In this document: one piece after another, positions 50,183 through 59,399 of the stretch
Position numbering within the stretch: the first letter of the stretch is position 1
Layout of the letters: each line of letters begins with the position of its first letter
DNA from: Rhodanobacter_A agri
GTDB lineage: Bacteria > Pseudomonadota > Gammaproteobacteria > Xanthomonadales > Rhodanobacteraceae
Direction of reading: 5' to 3'
Length of the DNA: 64,000 bases
Assembly: GCF_044904705.1 (NCBI RefSeq)
Contig: NZ_JADIKL010000001.1
Location: 1 to 64,000 of the forward strand
Translations under genes and position numbers: made by a program
Notes under the pieces: generated by a model
The model's database searches: none
What the model saw: the letters and a program-made list of their open reading frames with translations, nothing else
What the model was told of the DNA's origin: nothing

Positions 50183-51130
50183 TTATGCCCTCTGCTCGAC
50201 GCCACGCACCAGCAGGAGCTTGGCAAGCTGGCCGTGCAGGTAACCCAGGCCGCGCACCACGTGCAACATCGTGAAGAACAACAGCAGTCCGAGCAGGCAC
50301 AGCACGGTCACGCCACCCCAGCCGTTCATCCATTCGACGCCGTTGCAGAGCCAATCGGGTCCGCCGGTACAGGTGCCGACGTCCCAGTGCTGCGTCGCGG
50401 CGACCAGTTTCAGGACGGGTGCGGCGATGAAACTCAGCGAGACGGCGAGCCAGGTCACGATCAGCGTGAAGTAGAAGATACCCAGCGGCAGCAGCAGCAG
50501 CGCGTACAGCATCGAGCTCCAGCTGCGCGGGTCGGTGAACATCGCGCCGATGCGCTGGAACAGCGTCATGTCCCTGGGCGGATACGGCGGCCGGCGCGGC
50601 ATGCGCACGCCCAACATGGTTTCCACCAGGCGCCCCTCCAGCAAGGCCAGCCCGCGCACGCTGCCGAAGAACAGCACGATGAACGGCAGGCCGATGATAA
50701 GCACCGAAAAGCCCAGCGACATCGAGAGGCCGGCGACTACCCAGGTGAAATAGGCGATGCCGGTGACCAGGCCGAACAGCAGATAGAACAGCGCGCCCCA
50801 GGCACGCGGATCGGCGATCACGCCGAAGAAGCGGCCGGCGGCCGAGCGCCGCTTCGGCGGCGGCGGCGGTCGGATCGCGCGCTGGATCTTGATCTCCTGG
50901 TCGCGGTAGATCTCGGCCACTTCGTCCGGCGCGCCGTAACTCTCCACCACGTGCTCGAGCATCGCCGCTTCGTCGCGGCCGGGACGCTCGTACAACTCGG
51001 CGCGCAGATGTTCCTCGGCGTCGTACAGCGCGTCCTGGATCAGCGCGGGATCGGCGCCGCGCAAGGCAGCGCGCAACTGTTCGAGATATTCCGCGATCGT
51101 GCGCGGCGGCCTACTGGACGGTGCATTCAT
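50183..51130 (-). CDS. Membrane protein with DUF1700-like N-terminus and Sensor-type transmembrane domain
   Basis: 315 residues from the ATG at 51130. Residues 1-90 form a helical soluble part (TIAEYLEQLRAALRGADPALIQDALYDAEEHLRAEL), as in DUF1700/HAAS proteins that partner PadR regulators. Residues about 105-300 contain two homologous membrane blocks, each opened by a Trp-containing repeat (ADPRAWGALFYLLFGLVTG; TDPRSWSSMLYALLLLPLG). Its start overlaps the padR stop as ATGA, so the two form a regulator plus membrane effector pair. Confidence 0.8.
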   Translation of the reverse strand: MNAPSSRPPRTIAEYLEQLRAALRGADPALIQDALYDAEEHLRAELYERPGRDEAAMLEHVVESYGAPDEVAEIYRDQEIKIQRAIRPPPPPKRRSAAGRFFGVIADPRAWGALFYLLFGLVTGIAYFTWVVAGLSMSLGFSVLIIGLPFIVLFFGSVRGLALLEGRLVETMLGVRMPRRPPYPPRDMTLFQRIGAMFTDPRSWSSMLYALLLLPLGIFYFTLIVTWLAVSLSFIAAPVLKLVAATQHWDVGTCTGGPDWLCNGVEWMNGWGGVTVLCLLGLLLFFTMLHVVRGLGYLHGQLAKLLLVRGVEQRA

Positions 51131-51531
51131 CGCAATTCTCCCTGTAATACCTTGTCGACGCTGTCGCGACTGGCGTTCCACGCGGCGGTCCACTCGCGCA
51201 GTACCTCGCGGCCGAATTTTGTGATGCGGTAGTAACGGCGCGGCGGACCGCTCACCGAGGGTTCCACCTCGCTGGCCAGCAGGCCAGCGCCCTCCAGGTT
51301 GCGCAGCACCGGATAAAGCGCACTCTGCTTGCCGGCCAGCACGCCCTCGCCCGCCTGCTCCAGCTGCCTGGCGATCTGATAGCCGTACAACGGCTGGCGC
51401 GACTGCCCCAGCACCGCCAGCAGCACCAGCGACACGGTGCCGGTGGACAGCTCCTTCTGGAATTTCTTCAGTTGGCCGGCGATGTCGTCCACGTGCTCAC
51501 CCGTACTGCGCCATAGCTTGGAGTGAAGCAT
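51127..51531 (-). CDS. PadR-family transcriptional regulator
   Basis: 134 residues. The winged-helix PadR core is VLLAVLGQSRQPLYGYQIARQL, SALYPVLRNLEGAGLLASE and RRYYRITKFGREVLREW. An N-terminal extension of about 30 residues precedes it. It probably represses its own operon with the DUF1700/Sensor membrane protein, to which it is coupled by an ATGA overlap. Confidence 0.9.
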   Translation of the reverse strand: MLHSKLWRSTGEHVDDIAGQLKKFQKELSTGTVSLVLLAVLGQSRQPLYGYQIARQLEQAGEGVLAGKQSALYPVLRNLEGAGLLASEVEPSVSGPPRRYYRITKFGREVLREWTAAWNASRDSVDKVLQGELR

Positions 51532-51607
51532 AGTGTTTACTTCACACTAGTACATGCGCCGGAAGTCATGGCGGCATTGCCGGTCGAGGTGGGCATGAAA
51601 CCAATGC

Positions 51608-51799
51608 GTGTCCGCGATGTACAAACTGACTCCGAAGAAGCTCGAGAACATCCAGCATGAAATGGCTGACGTCCTCATCTATCTCTTACGGCTCGCCGAC
51701 AAGCTCGAAATCGACCTAGCCAGCGCTGTCCGGAACAAGCTCAATATAAATGCGTCGAAATATCCGGCAACGAGAGCCAAAGGCGATGCTCGTAAATAG
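51608..51799 (+). pseudogene. Remnant of a MazG-like nucleotide pyrophosphohydrolase gene
   Basis: 63 codons. ENIQHEMADVLIYLLRLADK and the following LEIDLASAVRNKLNINASKYP match the C-terminal half of the small MazG-like NTP-pyrophosphatase family; the N-terminal half with its first metal-binding Glu residues is missing. The reading frame ends early after DARK. An inert fragment is more likely than a working protein. The next 177 bases hold no clear gene. Confidence 0.7.
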
Positions 51800-51976
51800 G
51801 GCATGACTGTTGATTTCCGCCGAAAACTGAGCACTGTGGCCAGACCGTCGATGCAAGCCCCTAGCAGGATGATGCCCTTCAAGTACTTGTGCTGACCGCA
51901 GCGCCTCGCCACTATCTGCAGGATCGTGACTTGTGACGCCATGACGCCACACTAGAAAGTCAACCTGGGGAAAAAG

Positions 51977-54199
51977 ATGAGCGGATCCGTAGTGACGCCG
52001 AAGTCGGCGCGGTGGCAGCGTGCGTCCGTGTCGGGCGTAGGTGTCTTGGTACTCGCGTTGGCCTGTCTAAGCATGCCGGGCACAGCTTCGGCAACGTCGG
52101 GACACGTTACCGTTCTGGCCAACATGCCGGGTAGTTGGGCGCAGTCCAATGGACCCATGGCCCAGCCAACCGGCCTGATGTGGCATCCGTCCGGGGTGTT
52201 GATCGGCACAGCATCCGACGGCGGTACGAACGGTACCGGCGGCCTTTTCATGGTGGTACCAAAGGGCGACGTAGGCACGTATTCAGAACTTTTCTCGCTC
52301 ACTGCGAGCCTTGGCGTGATGGCGCAGGTCAGCCACACGTGGCATCCCATGTCCGCGCCGACCCTGCTGCTGGATGGCAATGCGAACATCTATGCGTGGA
52401 GTTTCCATGACGGCAACCGCAGTGCGGTTGCCGATGGCGGAAGCCTCTTCAGTGTGACGTTGGGGGGCACACCATCGACGATCTACCACTTCACGCCCTC
52501 GACCGGCACCGCGCCAGCGGAAGTGTTCATGGCTCCGGACGGCAATTTCTACGGGCTCGCCAATTCTGGCGGTACGTTTGGCGCTGATTCGGCTGCCGCA
52601 GGTGGGATCTTCAAGCTCACGCCCGATGGCCAGGAAAGCTTGATCTATACCTTTATTGGCACGCCGCCTACGGGATTGGTCCTTGGGGGTGACGGCAATT
52701 TTTACGGCATCCTTCCGGCGGGCGGCCTCACGTCCAATGGCAATGGTGGGTTCAACCAGCTTCCGGATGTGATCTTCAAGGTCACACCCACGGGTGTCTT
52801 CTCCGTCGTATACGCCTTCGACGCGCTCGACTCCAATGGCCACAACAACGATGGTTCGATGCCCAACGACCTGATCTACGCGGCCGATGGCAATTTCTAC
52901 GGATCTACCGTGCTCGGCGGCAGCACCGGTGGTGGCACGATTTTCCGTGTGTCGCCCGGTGGTCAATTCGCTGTGTTGCACACATTCGACTTCCTGCCCG
53001 GCTATAGCAACAGTACCGACGGCGGTTATCAGACCCGTTCGCTGCAAATGGGCAACGACGGCTACCTCTACGGCGTGACCTTCCACGGCGGCACAAACAG
53101 CGCCGGCACGGCATTTCGTTTGTCCACGGCTGGCGTCTATACGACTTTGCACAACTTCGACAACGAATGGGCCAACGCGCCGATCAGCCTGATCGCCGGC
53201 CCGCAGCCTCGTACGTTCTATGGCACGACCTTGCTCGGTGGTCCACAAGGTGACCAAAGTGGCGGCACCGTATTCAAGATGGTGCTGACGGCGAAAAAGA
53301 ACGATCTGGCCGGCACGGGCAATGCGAACATCGTTTCCTATGGTGCGGGAGCCTTGACCATCGGCCTGCCGGCGGGCGACGGCTCTGTACAGGAGACAGA
53401 CAGGTCCGTGGCGGCGGGCTATTACCCCGCGACTACCGGCGACTTCAACGGCGATGGCGTCGCAGACATCCTCTGGACTAGTCCCAACAACGATCTCTAC
53501 ATCTGGAACGGCCGAGCCGGCGGCGGCTTCTCGCCCTACTACGTAGGCACCTATCCGGCGGGCTGGAGCATCGTTGGTGCCGGCGACATGGATGGCGATG
53601 GTGTAGAAGACATCTTCTGGATCAATGCTACTACGCATCAATTTGCCTACTGGCTGATGAGCAACGACACACGCATCGGCTCGCACACGGTTTCGTATAC
53701 GGCGGGCTACTATCCGGTGGCGATTGGTGATTTCGATGGTGACGGAAGGGCCGATATACTGTGGACGAGCGCCAGTCACGACCTGTGGCTATGGTCGAGT
53801 ACCGGCAGTGGATTCAGTTCCCGCTACATCGCGTCCTATCCGGCGAACTGGAAGATCTCCGCTGTTGCCGACATTGACGGTGATGGGGTGGACGACCTCG
53901 TCTGGAGCACCACTGATGGATCTCAGTGGGGTTACTGGCTGATGCATCCGAATACGGCCCCCACGGCCGTGTCGCTGGCAATACCTGCCGCCGTGACAGG
54001 TTACTCACTCGTAGCCGCGGCGGACTATAACGGCGATGGGCGAGCAGACATCCTCTGGCAGCATGGCTCGCAGCTGTCGATGTCAGAGAACGCCGGCAAC
54101 TGCGGCAATGCGGCGGGTTGCACGTGGATAACCTCAAGCGTGCCGATGACTGTGCCGGCGGGTCAGACGCTCCTGAACACGGATGTCGCACACCCATAA
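51977..54199 (+). CDS. Secreted GloVer-repeat and FG-GAP-repeat protein
   Basis: 740 residues, signal peptide ending ASA near residue 39. Residues 60-430 hold repeats of the form LxxxxDGNFYGxTxxGGxxGxGTIFRVSPxG (GloVer type); residues 470-700 hold FG-GAP/VCBS-like repeats with Asp-rich loops such as GDFNGDGVADILWT, GDFDGDGRADILWT and ADYNGDGRADILWQ, which in known proteins bind Ca2+ in a beta-propeller. The base composition is clearly less GC-rich than the flanking genes. Probably an extracellular or surface protein acquired by transfer. Function unknown. Confidence 0.85.
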   Translation: MSGSVVTPKSARWQRASVSGVGVLVLALACLSMPGTASATSGHVTVLANMPGSWAQSNGPMAQPTGLMWHPSGVLIGTASDGGTNGTGGLFMVVPKGDVGTYSELFSLTASLGVMAQVSHTWHPMSAPTLLLDGNANIYAWSFHDGNRSAVADGGSLFSVTLGGTPSTIYHFTPSTGTAPAEVFMAPDGNFYGLANSGGTFGADSAAAGGIFKLTPDGQESLIYTFIGTPPTGLVLGGDGNFYGILPAGGLTSNGNGGFNQLPDVIFKVTPTGVFSVVYAFDALDSNGHNNDGSMPNDLIYAADGNFYGSTVLGGSTGGGTIFRVSPGGQFAVLHTFDFLPGYSNSTDGGYQTRSLQMGNDGYLYGVTFHGGTNSAGTAFRLSTAGVYTTLHNFDNEWANAPISLIAGPQPRTFYGTTLLGGPQGDQSGGTVFKMVLTAKKNDLAGTGNANIVSYGAGALTIGLPAGDGSVQETDRSVAAGYYPATTGDFNGDGVADILWTSPNNDLYIWNGRAGGGFSPYYVGTYPAGWSIVGAGDMDGDGVEDIFWINATTHQFAYWLMSNDTRIGSHTVSYTAGYYPVAIGDFDGDGRADILWTSASHDLWLWSSTGSGFSSRYIASYPANWKISAVADIDGDGVDDLVWSTTDGSQWGYWLMHPNTAPTAVSLAIPAAVTGYSLVAAADYNGDGRADILWQHGSQLSMSENAGNCGNAAGCTWITSSVPMTVPAGQTLLNTDVAHP

Positions 54200-54276
54200 G
54201 CGTTCATGGCAACGCTGCCCTTACGCAATAACGTGCTCGCACGTAGGGTGGGTTCCGGGCATGTGCACTACGCGCT

Positions 54277-54296
54277 GGATGGGCTACCGCCCATCC
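54277..54296. other. Hairpin in the gap before the permease gene
   Basis: GGATGGGC and GCCCATCC with a TACC loop. No T-run. It may end the FG-GAP gene transcript or be part of a small dispersed repeat; the rest of 54200-54438 shows nothing else. Confidence 0.4.
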
Positions 54297-54438
54297 GCTA
54301 TGCCAGGGCATCCTCAACCCTGACCTCTACTTCTGAATGGCTCGAAGAAACGAGGACGCTGCGCGGGCCTCGCCGGCACTTCCAGCGGATCGGCGGTTTC
54401 TTCTATCGTGGCGGCCCGTCTCCGACCATGGCGCCCAC

Positions 54439-55833
54439 ATGTCCGCATCCACCGAGCAACCGGAGCACCTGAGGCGCAGCCTCTCCAACCGCCACCTGCA
54501 ATTGATCGCACTGGGCGGCGCCATCGGCACCGGTCTGTTCATGGGCTCGGGCAAGACGATCAGCCTGGCCGGGCCGTCGATCCTGCTGGTGTATCTCATC
54601 ATCGGCGTGATGCTGTTCTTCGTGATGCGCGCGATGGGCGAGCTGCTGCTGTCGAACCTGCAGTACAAGTCGTTCATCGACTTCTCCACCGACCTGCTGG
54701 GGCCGTGGGCCGGCTTCTTCTGCGGCTGGACGTACTGGTTCTGCTGGATCGTCACCGCAATCGCCGAGGTGATCGCGATCGCCGCCTACGTGCAGTTCTG
54801 GCTGCCGCATCTCGCTCCGTGGATACCGGCGCTGCTGTGCGTGCTGCTGCTGCTCAGCCTGAACCTTGCGACGGTGAAGATGTTCGGCGAGCTGGAGTTC
54901 TGGTTCGCGCTGATCAAGATCGTCGCCATCGTCGCGCTGGTAGTGGTCGGCTTCGCGCTGGTGGCATGGGGCTTCCATTCGCCGGCCGGTAACAAGGCCA
55001 CGCTGGCCAATCTGTGGAACGACGGCGGCCTCTTCCCGCACGGACTGTCGGGTTTCTTCGCCGGCTTCCAGATCGCGGTGTTCGCCTTCGTCGGCATCGA
55101 GCTGGTCGGCACCACCGCCGCCGAGACGGCGGACCCGCGGCGCAATCTGCCGAAGGCGATCAACTCGATCCCGGTGCGCATCATCATCTTCTACGTGCTG
55201 GCGCTGGCGGCGATCATGGCGGTGACGCCGTGGCGGCTGGTCGAGGCGGACAAGAGCCCGTTCGTCGAGCTGTTCGTGCTGGCCGGCGTGCCGGCGGCGG
55301 CCAGCCTGATCAACTTCGTGGTGCTGACCTCGGCCACCTCCTCGGCCAACAGTGGCATGTTCTCCACCAGCCGCATGCTCTACGGCCTGGCCGACGAAGA
55401 CCATGCGCCGAAGCCGTTCGCGCGCCTCTCCAAGGCGGCGGTGCCCTCGCTGGGGCTGCTGTTCTCCTGCTTCTGCCTGCTGCTGGGCGCGGCGCTGATC
55501 TACCTCGTGCCCAACCTGCTCACTGCGTTTACCCTCGTCACCACGCTGTCCGCCGTGCTCTTCATGTTCGTGTGGTCGCTGATCCTGTGCGCCTATATGG
55601 CCTACCGGCGCAAGCGTCCGCAGCAGCACGCGGACTCGACCTACAAGATGCCCGGCGGCGTCTTCATGTGCTGGGTGTGCCTGGCGTTCTTCGCGTTCGT
55701 GCTGGTGCTGCTCTGCCTGCAAGCCGATACCCGCGCTGCCCTGCTGGCCAGCCCGGTGTGGTTCGTGCTGCTGGGGATCGGCTACGCCTTGAAGAGCCGG
55801 CGCGCCGGCAAACCCGACCAGGCGGGCAGCTGA
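54439..55833 (+). CDS. Amino-acid permease of the AAT (CycA/AroP-like) family
   Basis: 464 residues from the ATG at 54439; earlier in-frame starts lack support. 12 transmembrane segments. The family signature GGAIGTGLFMGSGKTISLAGP lies in TM1, followed by GELLLSNLQYKSFIDFSTDLLGP and GIELVGTTAAETADPRRNLPKAINSIP. Closest in style to the D-serine/D-alanine/glycine and aromatic amino-acid proton symporters. The substrate is not certain. Confidence 0.9.
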   Translation: MSASTEQPEHLRRSLSNRHLQLIALGGAIGTGLFMGSGKTISLAGPSILLVYLIIGVMLFFVMRAMGELLLSNLQYKSFIDFSTDLLGPWAGFFCGWTYWFCWIVTAIAEVIAIAAYVQFWLPHLAPWIPALLCVLLLLSLNLATVKMFGELEFWFALIKIVAIVALVVVGFALVAWGFHSPAGNKATLANLWNDGGLFPHGLSGFFAGFQIAVFAFVGIELVGTTAAETADPRRNLPKAINSIPVRIIIFYVLALAAIMAVTPWRLVEADKSPFVELFVLAGVPAAASLINFVVLTSATSSANSGMFSTSRMLYGLADEDHAPKPFARLSKAAVPSLGLLFSCFCLLLGAALIYLVPNLLTAFTLVTTLSAVLFMFVWSLILCAYMAYRRKRPQQHADSTYKMPGGVFMCWVCLAFFAFVLVLLCLQADTRAALLASPVWFVLLGIGYALKSRRAGKPDQAGS

Positions 55834-55893
55834 CGTCCGGCATGCCGCCGCAAGCCAAGTAGAATGGCGCGCCATTCGCCGCCGGGAAGACAC

Positions 55894-56820
55894 ATGCAGG
55901 GTTCGCCAGGAGCTTCAATCATCGATCCGCGCGTATTGGAATCTGCGGACACCTGCAGGGCCGAGTTCACCTCGGCAGCGCCGTTTCCCCACGTGGTGAT
56001 CGACGACTTCTTCGCGCCTGACTTCGCCGCGGCGCTGCTGGACCACTTCCCCGCGTTCGAACGCGGCAACGCGGTGGGTGACGACGGCAAGCCGGGCGGC
56101 AAGTCCACGCTGGCGAAAATTCGCCAGCTCGGCCCGGTATGGCAGCAGCTCGACGATGCGATCCAGAGCCCCGAGTTCCTGGAAGCGGTAGGCAAGCTCA
56201 CCGGCATCGACGGCCTGATCTACGACCCGTGGTATCTCGGCGGCGGCACTCACGAGAACCGCGACGGGATGAGCCTCGACCCGCACGTGGATTTCAACTA
56301 CCACCCCAGCGAACGCTGGCACCGGCGACTCAACCTCATCGTCTACCTCAACCCGCAATGGGACGCATCGTGGGGCGGCTGCCTGGAGTTGTTCCGCGAC
56401 CCGCATGCCGATGCGCGCCCGGCGCGCTCGGTCGCGCCAGCGTTCAACCGTTGCGTGATCTTCGAGACCTCCGAACGCTCCTGGCACGCTTTCAACCGGA
56501 TCGGGCTGCCGCCGGAACATGCCGGCCTCACGCGCCGTTCGGTTGCGTTGTACTTCTACACCAAGGATCGCCCCGCCGCGGAGACGGCGCCGCGCCACAC
56601 CACTTATTACGTGAATCGCCAGCTGCCGACGCACCTGGACGAAGGGCACACGCTGACGCGCGGCGACGTGGCCGAGATCAAGCAATTGATCGAACAGCGC
56701 GACGGGCACATCCGCATGCTCTACGCCGAGAACACCGCGCTGCGCCAGGCCCAGGATGCCGGCTTCACCGGGCATCTGCTGTACCTCGCCAAGCGCGCCT
56801 TCGTGCGCTTCCGCAAATAG
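55894..56820 (+). CDS. 2-oxoglutarate/Fe(II)-dependent oxygenase
   Basis: 308 residues from the ATG at 55894, preceded by GGGAAG; ATG 55864 would add 10 residues. The facial triad is H-x-D in DPHVDFNYH plus the distal His in RSWHAFNR, with the 2OG-binding Arg in LTRRSVALYFYT. The N-terminal PFPHVVIDDFFAPDFAAALL is typical of prolyl-hydroxylase-like enzymes that modify proteins or sugar substrates. A C-terminal helical tail (EIKQLIEQRDGHIRMLYAEN) may be a coiled coil. Target unknown. Confidence 0.87.
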   Translation: MQGSPGASIIDPRVLESADTCRAEFTSAAPFPHVVIDDFFAPDFAAALLDHFPAFERGNAVGDDGKPGGKSTLAKIRQLGPVWQQLDDAIQSPEFLEAVGKLTGIDGLIYDPWYLGGGTHENRDGMSLDPHVDFNYHPSERWHRRLNLIVYLNPQWDASWGGCLELFRDPHADARPARSVAPAFNRCVIFETSERSWHAFNRIGLPPEHAGLTRRSVALYFYTKDRPAAETAPRHTTYYVNRQLPTHLDEGHTLTRGDVAEIKQLIEQRDGHIRMLYAENTALRQAQDAGFTGHLLYLAKRAFVRFRK

Positions 56821-56884
56821 CATCCGACGCAGGGCTCCGGCTCCTGCTAACGTGCCGCAACGCCAACCATCCGGGGAAATCACC

Positions 56885-57817
56885 ATGCGCCTTCATCCTG
56901 CCGCTGCCATCGCGATGGCGCTCGCTCTCGCCGCGGCACCAGCCTTCGCTGCGCAGGACAAGCCCACGCCCACCGCGCAGGAGCTGCTGGCGGCCTCGAG
57001 GCCCGCCGAATGGCGCACACCCGACCCGGCCAACCTGCTCTACATGCAGCTGCCCGCCGGCCGCGTAGTGATCGAGCTGGCGCCGGACTTCACCCCGCTG
57101 CATGCGCAGAACATCCGCACCCTGGTGCGCCAAGGCTATTTCGACGGCCTCGCCGTGGTGCGCGTGCAGGACAACTTCGTCACCCAGTGGGACGACCCGA
57201 ACGGCGACGACGGCGGCGACAAGGCGAAGATGCATCCGCTGGGCAAGGCCAAGGCCACCCTGCCGCCGGAGTTCACCCGTCCGATCGATGCCAAGCAGCC
57301 GTGGACGCCGCTGCCGGACGGCGACATCTACGCGCCGCAGGTCGGCTTCTCCGAGGGCTTTCCGGTAGCGCGCGACCCTGCCGATGGCAAGGAATGGCTG
57401 GTGCAGTGCTACGGCATGGTCGGCGTGGGGCGCGACGTGCCCGCCGACAGCGGCAATGGCAGCGCGCTGTACGCCGTCATCGGCCAGGCGCCGCGCCGGC
57501 TGGACCACAACCTGGCGGTAATCGGCCGCGTGCTGCAGGGCATGCCGTACCTCTCGTCGCTGCCGCGCGGCACCGGGCCGATGGGTTTCTACGAGAAGGC
57601 CGGCGAACGGACGCCGATCGGGTCGGTGAAGCTGGCTGCCGACCTGCCGCCCGCACAGCGCGAAAACATCCAGGTGCTGCGCACCGGCAGCGCCACCTTC
57701 GCCGCGCTGATCGACGCCGCACGCCATGGCCACAGCGCGTTCTATCCCACGCCGGTGGGCAAGCTAGGCATCTGCGACATCCATGCGCCGGTGCGGGTGG
57801 ACGGGAAGCCACTGTAA
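56885..57817 (+). CDS. Periplasmic cyclophilin-type peptidyl-prolyl isomerase, divergent
   Basis: 310 residues from the ATG at 56885. A signal peptide ends AFAA near residue 22. The cyclophilin domain is recognisable from LPAGRVVIELAPDFTPLHAQNIRTLVRQGYFDGLAVVRV and, near the end, IGQAPRRLDHNLAVIGRVLQGM, but with long insertions and without the standard FHR catalytic motif (VVRVQDNF instead). It may be a low-activity or specialised folding factor. Follows the oxygenase gene on the same strand. Confidence 0.75.
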   Translation: MRLHPAAAIAMALALAAAPAFAAQDKPTPTAQELLAASRPAEWRTPDPANLLYMQLPAGRVVIELAPDFTPLHAQNIRTLVRQGYFDGLAVVRVQDNFVTQWDDPNGDDGGDKAKMHPLGKAKATLPPEFTRPIDAKQPWTPLPDGDIYAPQVGFSEGFPVARDPADGKEWLVQCYGMVGVGRDVPADSGNGSALYAVIGQAPRRLDHNLAVIGRVLQGMPYLSSLPRGTGPMGFYEKAGERTPIGSVKLAADLPPAQRENIQVLRTGSATFAALIDAARHGHSAFYPTPVGKLGICDIHAPVRVDGKPL

Positions 57818-57998
57818 CCATGCCCCATCGCAAGCACGGTTGCCGTCCCGCCCTTCCCCGGGCGGTAGCGGCTGCGCGGGGCGGCAAACCGGCGGCGCCT
57901 TGCGCGTGACGATGGACACGGCGGCATAACCGTATCCGAACAACCGGCCTGACCGTTCCGGTTATGGTGGCTTCCATGCGCCAACCGGCCCGTCACCC

Positions 57999-58577
57999 AT
58001 GTCCCTGAACGACACGATGCACCTGTTGCGCGCCTGGTTGCGCGACCCGCGCAGCGTGGGCGCCCTGGCGCCGTCCGGTCCCGCGCTGGCGCGGCTGATG
58101 ACCGCCCACGTCGACCATGCGCACGGCCCGGTGATCGAACTAGGCCCTGGCACCGGCGTGTTTACGCGGGCCTTGCTGGAGCGCGGCCTGCCCGGACACC
58201 GGCTGGTGCTGGTGGAAACCGATCCGGTGTTGGCCAGCACGCTGGCGCAGCGCTATCCGCATGCGCGCGTGCTGCGCATGGATGCGGCCCGGCTGGGTCA
58301 CTCGTCGTCGCTGTTCGGCGACGAGCGTGCCAGCGCCGTGATCAGCGGCCTGCCCCTGCTGTCGATCCCGGACGACAAGGTCGAAGCCATCATCGAGGGT
58401 GTGTTCGAGCGCCAGTTGCAGCACGACGGCGCGCTCTACCAGTTCACCTACGGCCTGCGTTGCCCGGTGCCGCGCGCGCTGCGACAGCGTCTGGGCCTGG
58501 AGGCCGAGCGCATCGGCGGCGCCTGGCTCAACCTGCCGCCGGCCTGGGTCTGGCGCATCCGCCGCCGCAACCGCTGA
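57999..58577 (+). CDS. PmtA-like SAM-dependent methyltransferase
   Basis: 192 residues. The N-terminus LLRAWLRDPRSVGALAPSGPALARLM and SAM motif VIELGPGTGVFTRALLERG match the KsgA-like phospholipid N-methyltransferase group, followed by LVETDPVLASTLAQRYP and a short C-terminal region. Phosphatidylethanolamine methylation is a plausible role, but the subgroup also includes uncharacterised enzymes. Single gene upstream of the PadR/siderophore-interacting pair. Confidence 0.75.
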   Translation: MSLNDTMHLLRAWLRDPRSVGALAPSGPALARLMTAHVDHAHGPVIELGPGTGVFTRALLERGLPGHRLVLVETDPVLASTLAQRYPHARVLRMDAARLGHSSSLFGDERASAVISGLPLLSIPDDKVEAIIEGVFERQLQHDGALYQFTYGLRCPVPRALRQRLGLEAERIGGAWLNLPPAWVWRIRRRNR

Positions 58578-58630
58578 ACTTCTGCCTTGCCAGGGCAATC
58601 CTTCATCCGCACTTGCAAACGACATATCTA

Positions 58631-58664
58631 CGATATATCTTGAATTTCTCAATTCGATATATCG
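58631..58664. promoter_or_regulatory. Tandem palindromic operators of the YqjI-like PadR gene
   Basis: Two copies of CGATATATC(G), at 58631-58639 and 58655-58664, 24 bases centre to centre, about two helical turns. The second is directly against the GGAG ribosome site of the PadR gene (start 58674), and TTGAATT/AATT elements lie between. Strong candidate for autorepression. Confidence 0.65.
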
Positions 58665-58673
58665 GAGTATGTC

Positions 58674-59321
58674 ATGCGCATGCACCACCTGTTCCATCGC
58701 TTTGCACACCACCACCATCACGACCCGCGGTTCTTTTGCATGGACGAGGATGGACATGGCTACCACGCCGGCCGCCATGGCCCGTTCGGCGAGCATCGCG
58801 GCGACGACGCCTTCGGCAGCCGGGACGGACTGCGCGGCGGCGGGCGTCGCGGCAGCGGCCGCATGTTCGGCCACGGCGATCTCAAGCTGCTGCTGCTGGC
58901 GCTGATCGAGCAGCAGCCGCGTCACGGCTACGAACTGATCCGTACCATCGAAGAGATGTTCCACGGCCAGTACACGCCCAGCCCCGGTGCGATCTACCCC
59001 ACCCTCGCCATGCTGGAGGACATGGGCTACGTGCGCGTGGAAAGCGAAGCAGGCAATCGCAAGCTGTACGCCATCACCGCCGAAGGGCGTGCCTTCCTCG
59101 ACGAGAACCGCGCCGCCGTGGATGCGATGACCGCGCGTACCGAACACAGCGCGCGCGTCGCAGCGAAGATGGCCGCCCCCATGACAGTACGCAAGGCCAT
59201 GCATGCGCTGAAGCATGCGTTGCTGATGCGCATGAGCTGGGACAAGGCCGAGGCGGAACGCGTGGCTGCAGTCCTGCAGCGTGCGGCCAGCGAAATCGCC
59301 TCGGGCCGGCCGCACGATTGA
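58674..59321 (+). CDS. PadR-family metal-responsive regulator with His-rich N-terminus (YqjI-like)
   Basis: 215 residues. Residues 1-60 are rich in His, Asp and Gly (MRMHHLFHRFAHHHHHDPRFF; GHGYHAGRHG), suited to Ni or Fe binding. The PadR winged helix follows (GDLKLLLLALIEQQPRHGYELIRTI, GAIYPTLAMLEDMGYV, RKLYAITAEGRAFLDENRA), then a helical dimerisation region. In Escherichia coli YqjI has the same layout and controls the ferric reductase gene yqjH in response to Ni and Fe; the next gene here is the YqjH-like protein. Tandem palindromes precede the start. Confidence 0.85.
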   Translation: MRMHHLFHRFAHHHHHDPRFFCMDEDGHGYHAGRHGPFGEHRGDDAFGSRDGLRGGGRRGSGRMFGHGDLKLLLLALIEQQPRHGYELIRTIEEMFHGQYTPSPGAIYPTLAMLEDMGYVRVESEAGNRKLYAITAEGRAFLDENRAAVDAMTARTEHSARVAAKMAAPMTVRKAMHALKHALLMRMSWDKAEAERVAAVLQRAASEIASGRPHD

Positions 59322-59399
59322 CGACACCAGCCGCCATCCTGCGGCGACTTTCCCACGCGCCAGCCATCGCCAGCGCCCGCTCCCCACGAGGTAACCACG

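Noticed and set aside
51952..52389. 145-codon minus-strand frame
   Set aside because: Antisense to the signal peptide and first repeats of the GloVer/FG-GAP protein.
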